64,000 nucleotides of DNA from Ferrovibrio terrae (GTDB lineage: Bacteria; Pseudomonadota; Alphaproteobacteria; Ferrovibrionales; Ferrovibrionaceae), in contig NZ_CP041636.1 in assembly GCF_007197755.1 (NCBI RefSeq), positions 2,454,001 to 2,518,000 on the forward strand. The letters run 5' to 3'. The notes below the pieces were generated by a model. It saw nothing but the letters and a program-made list of their open reading frames with translations. It searched no databases and was not told the origin of the DNA. A program made the translations under genes and the position numbers. This document shows, piece after piece, positions 57,652 through 64,000 of the stretch. Position 1 is the first letter of the stretch. Each line of letters opens with the position of its first letter.

Positions 57652-58134
57652 ATGACCATCAAGGTTGGCGACCGTATCCCCGATGCCACGCTGTACGTGA
57701 TGTCCGAACAGGGCCCGCAGGCCGTGAAGGCCGCCGAATTCTTCAAGGGCAAGAAGGTTGCGCTGTTTGCCCTGCCGGGTGCTTTCACGCCGACCTGCTC
57801 GGCCAAGCACCTGCCGGGCTTCATCGAAAAGTATGACGACCTGAAGAAGAAGGGCGTGGAAACCATCGCCTGCCTCTCGGTCAATGACGCCTTCGTGATG
57901 GGCAACTGGGGCAAGGCCCAGAATGTCGGTGACAAGGTGGTGATGCTGGCTGATGGTTCGGGCGAGCTGACCAAGGCGATCGGCATGGAATTCGATCTCA
58001 CCGCCCGCGGCATGGGCGTGCGCTCGCAGCGTTACTCGATGCTGGTCGATGATGGCGTCGTGAAGCAGCTGAACCTGGAAAAGCCTGGCGCCTTCGAAGT
58101 GTCGGACGCGAATACACTGTTCAGCCAGATCTGA
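57652..58134 (+). CDS. Peroxiredoxin (Prx5/AhpE-like, glutaredoxin-dependent type)
   Basis: Thiol peroxidase of 160 residues. The peroxidatic cysteine is Cys49 in LPGAFTPTCSAKHLPG, and AIGMEFDLTARGMGVRSQRYSMLVDDG contains the conserved Arg and Prx5 pattern (only parts noted). GAGGAAACC precedes the ATG. Single-gene unit ending at a strong terminator. Confidence 0.94.
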   Translation: MTIKVGDRIPDATLYVMSEQGPQAVKAAEFFKGKKVALFALPGAFTPTCSAKHLPGFIEKYDDLKKKGVETIACLSVNDAFVMGNWGKAQNVGDKVVMLADGSGELTKAIGMEFDLTARGMGVRSQRYSMLVDDGVVKQLNLEKPGAFEVSDANTLFSQI

Positions 58135-58150
58135 ACGATCCGCTTAATGC

Positions 58151-58189
58151 AAAGCCGGTCCGGGTTTACCGGGCCGGCTTTTTCTTTTT
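58151..58189 (+). terminator. Rho-independent terminator of the peroxiredoxin gene
   Basis: Thirteen-base-pair stem with one G-U pair (58151-58163 with 58169-58181), loop GTTTA, then TTTCTTTTT. The stop codon of convergent rnhA lies in the loop and its last codons in the right arm. Confidence 0.88.
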
Positions 58190-58648
58190 CGGCTTGAAAT
58201 CTTCGCCGGCGATTTCGATGGCGGCATTGCGCGCCAGAACGTCGACGCGCTCATTCTCGACATGGCCGTCATGGCCGCGCACCCAGTGCCAGCTCACCTT
58301 GTGCGGCGCGACGGCCTCTTCAAACCGCTGCCACAGATCGACATTCTTCACCGGCTTGCGGTCGGCGGTTTTCCAGCCGCGCGCTTTCCATGAGCGCAGC
58401 CAGCCGGTGGCGCCGTCGATCACATAGCGGCTGTCGGAATAGAGTGCGACGGTGCAGGGCTTTTTCAGGGCCTCAAGGGCCATGATCGCCGCTGTCAGCT
58501 CCATGCGGTTGTTGGTGGTGTCCAGTTCGCCGCCGGCGAGTTCCTTTTCGGTCTCGCCGCGCCGCAGCAGGGCGGCCCAGCCACCCGGACCCGGATTGCC
58601 GAGGCAGGCGCCGTCGGTGAAGATTTCCACGCTCTGCGGATCAGACAT
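58166..58648 (-). CDS. rnhA: Ribonuclease HI
   Basis: Endonuclease of 160 residues that cuts RNA in RNA-DNA hybrids. Catalytic acids: Asp in [12 protein letters not shown], Glu in NRMELTAAI, Asp in [10 protein letters not shown] and Asp in NERVDVLAR, with the flexible-loop His in GHDGHVEN. The C-terminus is a basic tail KPKKKKPAR. The gene follows thrB by two bases. Confidence 0.96.
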   Translation of the reverse strand: MSDPQSVEIFTDGACLGNPGPGGWAALLRRGETEKELAGGELDTTNNRMELTAAIMALEALKKPCTVALYSDSRYVIDGATGWLRSWKARGWKTADRKPVKNVDLWQRFEEAVAPHKVSWHWVRGHDGHVENERVDVLARNAAIEIAGEDFKPKKKKPAR

Positions 58649-58650
58649 TG

Positions 58651-59640
58651 CTAGCGTTCGATGCCGTAGGCCGAAGCGCCCAGCACCTGGCGGTGGAATT
58701 TCAGCTTCTTCCAGTATTCCAGCGGGTCCTTCGGCTTTACCAGCGCGCCGGGCACCTGGTTGAGCCAGTCATAAAGCCGCGTCAGCAGGAATCGCAGCGC
58801 CGCGCCGCGCGCGAACAGCGGCAGCGTATGCACCTCGCCATCGGTCAGCGGCCGTACGCTTTCATAGCCGCTCAGCAGCGCCCGCGCCTTGGTGACGTTG
58901 AAGGCGCCATCGGCCTCGAAGCACCAGGCATTCAGGTTGATCGCCACTTCGTAGGCGAAATAGTCGTTGCAGGCGAAATAGAAATCGATAAGCCCGCTGA
59001 AAGTTTCGCCAATGAAGAAGACATTGTCGGGGAACAGGTCGGCATGGATCACGCCATGCGGCAGCGGCCTGTCGCCGGCGCGGCCGGGCGTTTCCGGCCA
59101 GGCGGCTTTCAGCGCGTCGTATTCACGCGCGATGTCATGGGCAAGGCCGGGCATCACGCTGTCGGCCCTGGCTTCGCAATCGGCCACCAGCTTGGCCCAG
59201 CCATCCACGCTCAGGGCATTCGGCCGGTGCAGCGGGAAGTCCTTGCCGGCCAGATGCAGCCGCGCCGTGGCGGCGCCGAGTTCCTGGCATTGTTTTGCAG
59301 TCGGCTTTTTCGGCCAGACGCCGTTGAGGAAGCTGATAATGGCGCAGGGGCGGCCGGCCACTTCGTTCAGCAGGTTGCCGTCGCGATCATGGATCGGCGT
59401 CGGGCAGGCCAGTCCCTTGGCGGCGAGATGGTCCATCAGGCCGAGGAAATAGGGCAGGTCATCGCGCTTCACCCGGCGCTCGTAGAGCGTGAGGATGTAG
59501 CTGCCGGTTTCGGTGCCGAGCAGGTAGTTGGAATTCTCCACGCCTTCGGCGATGCCCTTCACCGACAGCGCGCAGCCAAGCTCGTAGCGTTGCAGCAGGG
59601 CATTGAGCTGCGTCTCGTCGATTTCGGTGTAGACGGCCAT
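58651..59640 (-). CDS. thrB: Homoserine kinase type II
   Basis: Aminoglycoside-phosphotransferase-fold kinase of 329 residues that makes O-phosphohomoserine, substrate of the ThrC in this window. [22 protein letters not shown] is the nucleotide loop (key residues only), [13 protein letters not shown] the catalytic loop and [13 protein letters not shown] the metal Asp. Start ATG 59640. Sits between ispH and rnhA, the usual alphaproteobacterial order. Confidence 0.94.
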   Translation of the reverse strand: MAVYTEIDETQLNALLQRYELGCALSVKGIAEGVENSNYLLGTETGSYILTLYERRVKRDDLPYFLGLMDHLAAKGLACPTPIHDRDGNLLNEVAGRPCAIISFLNGVWPKKPTAKQCQELGAATARLHLAGKDFPLHRPNALSVDGWAKLVADCEARADSVMPGLAHDIAREYDALKAAWPETPGRAGDRPLPHGVIHADLFPDNVFFIGETFSGLIDFYFACNDYFAYEVAINLNAWCFEADGAFNVTKARALLSGYESVRPLTDGEVHTLPLFARGAALRFLLTRLYDWLNQVPGALVKPKDPLEYWKKLKFHRQVLGASAYGIER

Positions 59641-59652
59641 GGCGGGTGCGGT

Positions 59653-60615
59653 TCAGGCGGCGGAAGCGTCGAGGGCAACAGGCAGTTTGAACTGCACGGA
59701 TTCAGTGGCGGTGGCGATCTCGCGCACCGTGACGTCGTAGCGTTCGCGAAAAGCGGCGATCACTTCCTCGACCAGCAGTTCGGGTGCGCTGGCGCCAGCC
59801 GTGATACCAACGGATTTGACGCCTTCAAGCGCCGTCCAGTCGATCTCGCTGGCGCGCTGCACCAGCAAGGCAATGCGGCACCCCTCGCGCTTGGCGACTT
59901 CCACCAGGCGCAGCGAGTTGGACGAATTTGGCGCGCCGATCACCAGCACGGCTTCGCTATGCGCGGCGATCGCTTTTACGGCAACCTGCCGGTTGGTGGT
60001 GGCGTAGCAGATGTCTTCCTTTTTCGGACCCTCGATCTGCGGGAAGCGCTGCTTGAGTGCTGCGATGATATGCGCGGTGTCGTCGACCGACAGCGTCGTC
60101 TGCGTGATATAGGCGAGTGGCTCGCTGGCGGGCACCTGCAGGCTGGCGACATCGGCCACGGTTTCGATCAGCAGCACGGCGCCGGGCGGCAACTGGCCCA
60201 TGGTGCCGATCACTTCCGGATGACCGGCATGGCCGATCAGCACGATCAGGCGGTTTTCGCGATGGTGCCGTTCGGCTTCGCGGTGCACCTTGCTGACCAG
60301 CGGGCAGGTGGCGTCGAGGTAGGAGAGCTCGCGGGCCTCGGCGTCGGCCGGCACCGATTTGGGCACACCATGTGCCGAGAACACCACATGGGCGCCGGCG
60401 GGCACTTCATCGAGCTCGTCGACAAAGACGGCGCCCTTGGCGGCCAGGCTGTCGACCACGAAACGGTTATGGACGATCTCATGCCGGACATAGACCGGCG
60501 CACCGAAGCGCTCCAGGGCGCGTTCGACGATCTGGATGGCGCGGTCGACGCCGGCGCAGAAGCCGCGCGGCGCAGCCAGCACCAGGGAGATCGAAGGGCG
60601 GTCGGTGGAGGTCAT
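59653..60615 (-). CDS. ispH: 4-hydroxy-3-methylbut-2-enyl diphosphate reductase
   Basis: Last enzyme of the MEP isoprenoid pathway, 320 residues, 4Fe-4S protein. Cluster cysteines are in [23 protein letters not shown] and [11 protein letters not shown]; the substrate residues are in [14 protein letters not shown] and [11 protein letters not shown] at 60615 is used; the frame continues upstream without a ribosome site. First gene of ispH-thrB-rnhA. Confidence 0.95.
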   Translation of the reverse strand: MTSTDRPSISLVLAAPRGFCAGVDRAIQIVERALERFGAPVYVRHEIVHNRFVVDSLAAKGAVFVDELDEVPAGAHVVFSAHGVPKSVPADAEARELSYLDATCPLVSKVHREAERHHRENRLIVLIGHAGHPEVIGTMGQLPPGAVLLIETVADVASLQVPASEPLAYITQTTLSVDDTAHIIAALKQRFPQIEGPKKEDICYATTNRQVAVKAIAAHSEAVLVIGAPNSSNSLRLVEVAKREGCRIALLVQRASEIDWTALEGVKSVGITAGASAPELLVEEVIAAFRERYDVTVREIATATESVQFKLPVALDASAA

Positions 60616-60697
60616 CGGGCGGCGTGTCACTCGGGTCCGGGCATCGAATCCAGGCCTCAATCAGCCATTTCATTTCAACGGCTTGCAGACCTGTCGC

Positions 60698-60726
60698 TTG
60701 TTTCGGGCAGGCCCCTCTTCTATACA
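60698..60726 (+). promoter_or_regulatory. Sigma-70-type promoter for the lipoprotein gene
   Basis: -35 TTGTTT (60698-60703), 17-base spacer, -10 TATACA (60721-60726). It points toward the lipoprotein-yeiH pair and implies a leader of about 120 bases. The rest of the 240-base ispH-lipoprotein gap shows nothing else I recognise. Confidence 0.55.
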
Positions 60727-60856
60727 GGATGGGCCCGGGAAACTGTGCCGGGCAAGCTAATACACTCGCCTCGCGAAGGAAAGGCCGCCCGGATACGCCG
60801 GTGCCGTTCCGCTCGCCCCGCCGCCCTCTACCTGCCGGACCGGTAAGCGTCTCGCC

Positions 60857-61402
60857 ATGACCCTGCATTCCTTCCGTTTCCCGCTCATTGCCCTGACCGC
60901 CGTTGTGCTGGCTGGTCTGCTGTCCGCCTGCAGCGGCAGTTATCAAACCCGCGTGCCGCCCTGCCCGCGGGTCGGCATCCTGGGCGATGCGAACAAGGCG
61001 ACCCAGTATCGCGACGGTCCGGGCCGCGACCTGACCGATGTCACCTTCGAAACCGAGTTGCTCGATTTCAACGGCAGCTGCAAATACGAAGACAAGCAGG
61101 CCACGGTGGTGATCAGCTTCGTTCTGCAGGTTGGCGCCGCGCGCGGCCCGGCCGCCAGCCAGGCCGAAGCCCAGGTGCCGTATTTCGTCGCCGTGGTCGA
61201 CAAGCAGCAGAATATCCTGTCCCGCAACCGGTTCGTCGCCCGCATCCCGTTCAAGGACGGGCAGCGTCGCGTCATCGTCGCCGACGAGTTCGAGCAGGTT
61301 CTGCCGTTGCAGGGTCGCCCGACCTTCGATTACGAAATCCTGGTCGGCCTGGAAATTCCGCAGGACCAGCTGAATCGCATCCGCCAGCAACGCGGTTTCT
61401 GA
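60857..61402 (+). CDS. Hypothetical lipoprotein
   Basis: Protein of 181 residues with a lipoprotein signal ending in the lipobox LLSAC (Cys25). The mature part is mostly beta-strand (TFETELLDFNGSCKYEDKQATVV in pieces), with a second Cys in PPCPRVG and a third in GSCKYE that might pair. No known domain recognised. It lies eight bases before the YeiH-type gene, so the two are probably co-transcribed. Confidence 0.75.
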   Translation: MTLHSFRFPLIALTAVVLAGLLSACSGSYQTRVPPCPRVGILGDANKATQYRDGPGRDLTDVTFETELLDFNGSCKYEDKQATVVISFVLQVGAARGPAASQAEAQVPYFVAVVDKQQNILSRNRFVARIPFKDGQRRVIVADEFEQVLPLQGRPTFDYEILVGLEIPQDQLNRIRQQRGF

Positions 61403-61410
61403 CGCCTGTC

Positions 61411-62394
61411 ATGGAGCGCATGCGCAACCTGCTGCCGGGACTGACGGTCGCCGCCACAGTGGCACTTGCCGTCGGCTTTATCTCCGAACATTACGGCGGT
61501 CCGCCATTCCTGCTCGCGCTGCTGCTCGGCATGGCGTTCAATTTCCTCAGCACCGACGCGCGGGTCCGGCCCGGCATCGATCTGTCGGCGCGCACCGTGC
61601 TGCGCATCGGCGTTGCCCTGCTCGGCATCCGCATCACGATGGATCGCATCACCGAACTCGGCCCGATCCCGATCTTGCTGGCGGTCTGTGGCGTGACGGT
61701 CGCCATCGGCAGCGGCCTGCTGCTGGCTCGGCTGGCTGGCCGCAGCCGCGAGGAAGGCCTGCTCTCAGGCGGTGCCGTCGGCATCTGCGGCGCGTCGGCA
61801 GCAATGGCGATCTCGGCAGCTTTGCCGCGGTCGCCGCAGGCCGAGCGCCTCACACTGCTCACCGTGATCGGCGTGACGGCGTTTTCCACCATCGCCATGA
61901 TCATCTATCCGGTAATGGCCTCGATGCTGGGGCTGGATGAAACCGCGTCCGGCGTGCTGTTCGGCGCCACGATCCATGACGTGGCGCAGGTGCTGGGCGC
62001 GGGCCTCACCGTATCGCCGCATGCCGGCGATGTGGCGACCTTCGTGAAGCTGATCCGCGTGGCCTGCCTTCTGCCGGTGGTGGTCGGCATCGGCCTGATC
62101 TATCGCACCCGCGCCGCCGGCACAGGCACGCAGACCCAGCCGCTGCTGCCGCATTTCCTGCTCGGCTTCATCGCGCTCGTCGTGCTCGGCAGCGTGATCC
62201 CGCTGCCGGCCGTTGTGGTGAGCAGCGTTTCGGAAATCTCGCGCTGGTGCCTGCTGGTGGCGATCGCAGCGCTTGGCGTGAAGACGTCGTTTGCCGAACT
62301 GTTCGCGCTGGGCTGGAAACCGCTGGCGCTGATCCTGGCAGAGACGCTCGTGCTGCTCTGCTTCGTGCTCGCAGGGCTATTCCTGTTCTTCTGA
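61411..62394 (+). CDS. YeiH family (UPF0324) putative sulfate exporter
   Basis: Membrane protein of 327 residues with about ten helices. Typical segments are GPPFLLALLLGMAFNF, LSARTVLRIGVALLGIRI, SGGAVGICGASAAMAISAAL and GATIHDVAQVLGAG. The name sulfate exporter comes from family annotation; the substrate is not demonstrated. Its last 18 bases overlap the convergent HxlR gene. Confidence 0.9.
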   Translation: MERMRNLLPGLTVAATVALAVGFISEHYGGPPFLLALLLGMAFNFLSTDARVRPGIDLSARTVLRIGVALLGIRITMDRITELGPIPILLAVCGVTVAIGSGLLLARLAGRSREEGLLSGGAVGICGASAAMAISAALPRSPQAERLTLLTVIGVTAFSTIAMIIYPVMASMLGLDETASGVLFGATIHDVAQVLGAGLTVSPHAGDVATFVKLIRVACLLPVVVGIGLIYRTRAAGTGTQTQPLLPHFLLGFIALVVLGSVIPLPAVVVSSVSEISRWCLLVAIAALGVKTSFAELFALGWKPLALILAETLVLLCFVLAGLFLFF

Positions 62395-62727
62395 ACCGCC
62401 GTCCTTAGCCCAGTCCTCGGCCCAGTCATGCAGGGCCATCAGGTTCGGCTGCAGCCGACGCGCCGCCTCTGTCAGGACATAGCCCCGGCCGCCGTCATGC
62501 ACCACCAGGCGGGCCGCCCGCAGTTCCTTGAGCCTCTGCTGCAGCACCGTGGGCGAAACGCCGTCGCAGGCCGCCTGCAGGGCCCGGAAGGTCAGCGGCC
62601 CTTCCTGCAACTCCCACAGCACGCGCAGGCCCCAGCGGCGCCCCAGCAGGTCCAGCAGGGCCATGATTGGGCGGCCAGTGGCCGAACCGCGGACCGGCTG
62701 ACGGGGCAGGGGGGATTTGGTGGGCAT
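62377..62727 (-). CDS. HxlR family transcriptional regulator
   Basis: wHTH regulator of 116 residues: LLDLLGRRWGLRVLWELQEGPLTF, LQQRLKELRAARLV and YVLTEAARRLQP are the HxlR features. It has one cysteine, Cys54, inside the helix-turn-helix rather than near the N-terminus as in redox sensors of the YodB type, so a small-molecule or quinone signal is possible but not shown. Divergent from a CMD-family gene, with tandem palindromes between them. Confidence 0.9.
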   Translation of the reverse strand: MPTKSPLPRQPVRGSATGRPIMALLDLLGRRWGLRVLWELQEGPLTFRALQAACDGVSPTVLQQRLKELRAARLVVHDGGRGYVLTEAARRLQPNLMALHDWAEDWAKDGGSEEQE

Positions 62728-62739
62728 TTCCAGTCCTTG

Positions 62740-62783
62740 TGCTACTGATTTAATAGCATTATCTTGCTACTGAAATCATAGCA
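62740..62783. promoter_or_regulatory. Tandem HxlR-type operators
   Basis: Two 19-base palindromes of the same design, TGCTA-N9-TAGCA, at 62740-62758 and 62765-62783. The spacers CTGATTTAA and CTGAAATCA are also similar. The centres are 25 bases apart, in the 75-base gap between the HxlR and CMD genes. Confidence 0.7.
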
Positions 62784-62802
62784 CAACAGGAGGACCGACA
62801 CC

Positions 62803-63330
62803 ATGGCCCGTCTCGCGCCGCTCACCCAGCCCTATCCGCCCGAAGCAGCCGCCGAACTGGCGCAGATGCCGGCCGATATCGCGCTGTTCCGCACCGTGGC
62901 GCATAACCCGCGCGTGCTGTCGCGCTGGCGCGGCGGCGGGTTGCTCGACAAGGGCTCGATCACTTTACGCCAGCGCGAAATCCTCATCCTGCGCACCACG
63001 GCGATGCTGGGTGCGGAATACGAATGGAGCGTGCATGTGGCGTTCTTCGCGGCGAAAGCCGGCTTCACCGCGGCAGACGTCCGCGCGACCGTGCGGGGAA
63101 CAGCAGCCGACTGGAAGGATGATGAAGCCATGCTGATCCGGCTTGCCGGCACGCTGGTTCATGCCGCGACCATCGACGATGCGCTCTGGCAGGAGGCCGT
63201 GGCCTATTTCTCGCCGGCGCAGATGATCGAAATCATTGCGCTGGTCGGCTTCTATCACATGGTCTCGTTCACCGTGAACGCCACCGGCGTGGCGCTCGAA
63301 CCCGGCGCGCCGCGCTTTCCTGCAGCTTAG
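62803..63330 (+). CDS. Carboxymuconolactone decarboxylase family protein
   Basis: All-helical CMD/AhpD-like protein of 175 residues. ITLRQREILILRTTAMLGAEYEWSVH is the core (key residues: Arg-Thr, Glu-Trp, His). It lacks the CxxC of AhpD peroxidases, so peroxidase activity is unlikely. It is distinct from PcaC in this window. AGGAGG lies nine bases upstream. Likely controlled by the HxlR regulator; substrate unknown. Confidence 0.85.
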   Translation: MARLAPLTQPYPPEAAAELAQMPADIALFRTVAHNPRVLSRWRGGGLLDKGSITLRQREILILRTTAMLGAEYEWSVHVAFFAAKAGFTAADVRATVRGTAADWKDDEAMLIRLAGTLVHAATIDDALWQEAVAYFSPAQMIEIIALVGFYHMVSFTVNATGVALEPGAPRFPAA

Positions 63331-64000
63331 TAGGCCAGAGCGCAGCCATCCTTGCGCGGATCCGAGCCGGCCTGCAGCACGCCATTCGCGCGGTCGATCA
63401 GGATGGCCTGACCGCCGCCATGCGGCATCTCGGCCTGCTTGATCTCGTGGCCCAGATTGGCCAGGCCCAGCAGCACATCCTCGCGGATGCCGCGCTCGGC
63501 CTCGAACTTGCCGGCGGTATGGAAGCCGCGCGGGCAGTCGATGGCTTCCTGCACATTCATGCCAAAATCGAGGATGTTGGTCAGCACATGGCTCTGGCCG
63601 ACCGGCTGGAAGCCGCCGCCCATCACGCCGAAGGACAGCCAGGGCTGGCCGTCCTTCAGCGCCATCGCCGGGATGATGGTGTGCAGCGGCCGCTTGCACG
63701 GCTCGACGCAATTCAGATGCCCGGGTTCGACCTTGAAGCCGGCGCCGCGATTCTGCAGCAGCACGCCGGTCTTCGGGCTGGTCAGCGCCGTGCCATAGGG
63801 CCAGAACAGCGAGTTGATGAAGGAGCAGGCATTGCCCTCTTCGTCCACCACGCTGAGATACACGGTGTCGCGATAGGACTGGCCGCCGACGGGGCCCGGC
63901 GGATTCATGGCTTTCTTCAGGTCGATGCGGCCACGCAGCTCGTCGGCGAAGTCCATCGACAACAGCTTCTGCATCGGCACATCGGCAAAGGCAGGGTCGG
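63327..64000 (-). CDS. Gamma-glutamyltransferase family protein, C-terminal part (5' end outside window)
   Basis: The frame is open to the right edge, so only the last 224 codons are seen. The Ntn-hydrolase nucleophile Thr is in RDTVYLSVVDEEGNACSF; the oxyanion GVMGGGFQPVGQ and final PHGGGQAILIDRANGVLQAGSDPR are typical of the Ggt-like family. These enzymes transfer or hydrolyse gamma-glutamyl groups; the subfamily with LFWPYGT may act on other amides. Its stop overlaps the CMD gene end by four bases. Confidence 0.9.
   Translation of the reverse strand, partial: DPAFADVPMQKLLSMDFADELRGRIDLKKAMNPPGPVGGQSYRDTVYLSVVDEEGNACSFINSLFWPYGTALTSPKTGVLLQNRGAGFKVEPGHLNCVEPCKRPLHTIIPAMALKDGQPWLSFGVMGGGFQPVGQSHVLTNILDFGMNVQEAIDCPRGFHTAGKFEAERGIREDVLLGLANLGHEIKQAEMPHGGGQAILIDRANGVLQAGSDPRKDGCALAY

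Overview
The window is about 64 kb of GC-rich (roughly 63% by eye), densely coding bacterial chromosome. I see no rRNA, tRNA, CRISPR array, insertion sequence or phage gene, and no gene-free stretch longer than about 300 bases. An alphaproteobacterium, probably of Rhodospirillales type, is suggested by the ctaC-ctaD-ctaB-(small ORF)-ctaG-ctaE-DUF983-surf1 order with thrC downstream, the rnhA-thrB-ispH block, both TldD and TldE, ubiquinone genes (ubiA, ubiD), plant-type GshA, and TRAP transport with an oxidative uronate pathway. Taxonomy is inferred from gene content only.

Region 1 (1-8738) is aromatic catabolism. A feruloyl-CoA synthetase-type ligase (cut by the window edge), a thiolase, a MarR regulator and a 4-hydroxybenzoyl-CoA-type thioesterase fit CoA-dependent side-chain shortening of hydroxycinnamates. 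An IclR regulator then faces pcaHGBDC, the protocatechuate branch of the beta-ketoadipate pathway. Both regulators have clear palindromes in their divergent promoters. A strong terminator (8767-8796) separates this block from a convergent RhlE-type RNA helicase gene with a long 5' leader.

Region 2 (10478-18036) is a complete-looking oxidative hexuronate module: galactarolactone isomerase, galactarolactone cycloisomerase, uronate dehydrogenase and 5-dehydro-4-deoxyglucarate dehydratase, a FadR-type GntR regulator, and a divergent three-gene TRAP transporter. Two GntR-like sites lie in the shared promoter.

Region 3 (18112-44793) is mixed metabolism and housekeeping: a PLP cysteine synthase-like enzyme behind a large palindrome, pirin and PPK2, succinate-semialdehyde dehydrogenase, an FAD oxidase next to a molybdopterin oxidoreductase, GST, tldE-cysQ with a 28-residue membrane micro-ORF, a membrane nucleotide cyclase, ubiD, ubiA, rsmE, gshA, a monoheme peroxidase-like protein, cysE, tldD, and a 1105-residue signalling protein.

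Region 4 (45023-56035) is an approximately 11-kb run of tightly spaced plus-strand genes: the aa3-type cytochrome c oxidase and its assembly factors, then an M32 carboxypeptidase, thrC, an M16 protease and an acetyltransferase. Region 5 (56036-64000) holds algH/yqgE, a lone DsbD-alpha-like protein, peroxiredoxin, rnhA-thrB-ispH, a lipoprotein, a YeiH family transporter, an HxlR regulator with tandem operators facing a CMD-family gene, and a truncated gamma-glutamyltransferase.

The most interesting item is the signalling protein at 41476-44793: PAS-PAS-histidine kinase, a Pro/Ala linker, then a PAS with the FixL/DosP haem-ligand signature, a degenerate GGDEF (AADQF) and an intact EAL. It is divergent from the terminal oxidase operon, which suggests an oxygen-sensing c-di-GMP phosphodiesterase fused to a kinase.
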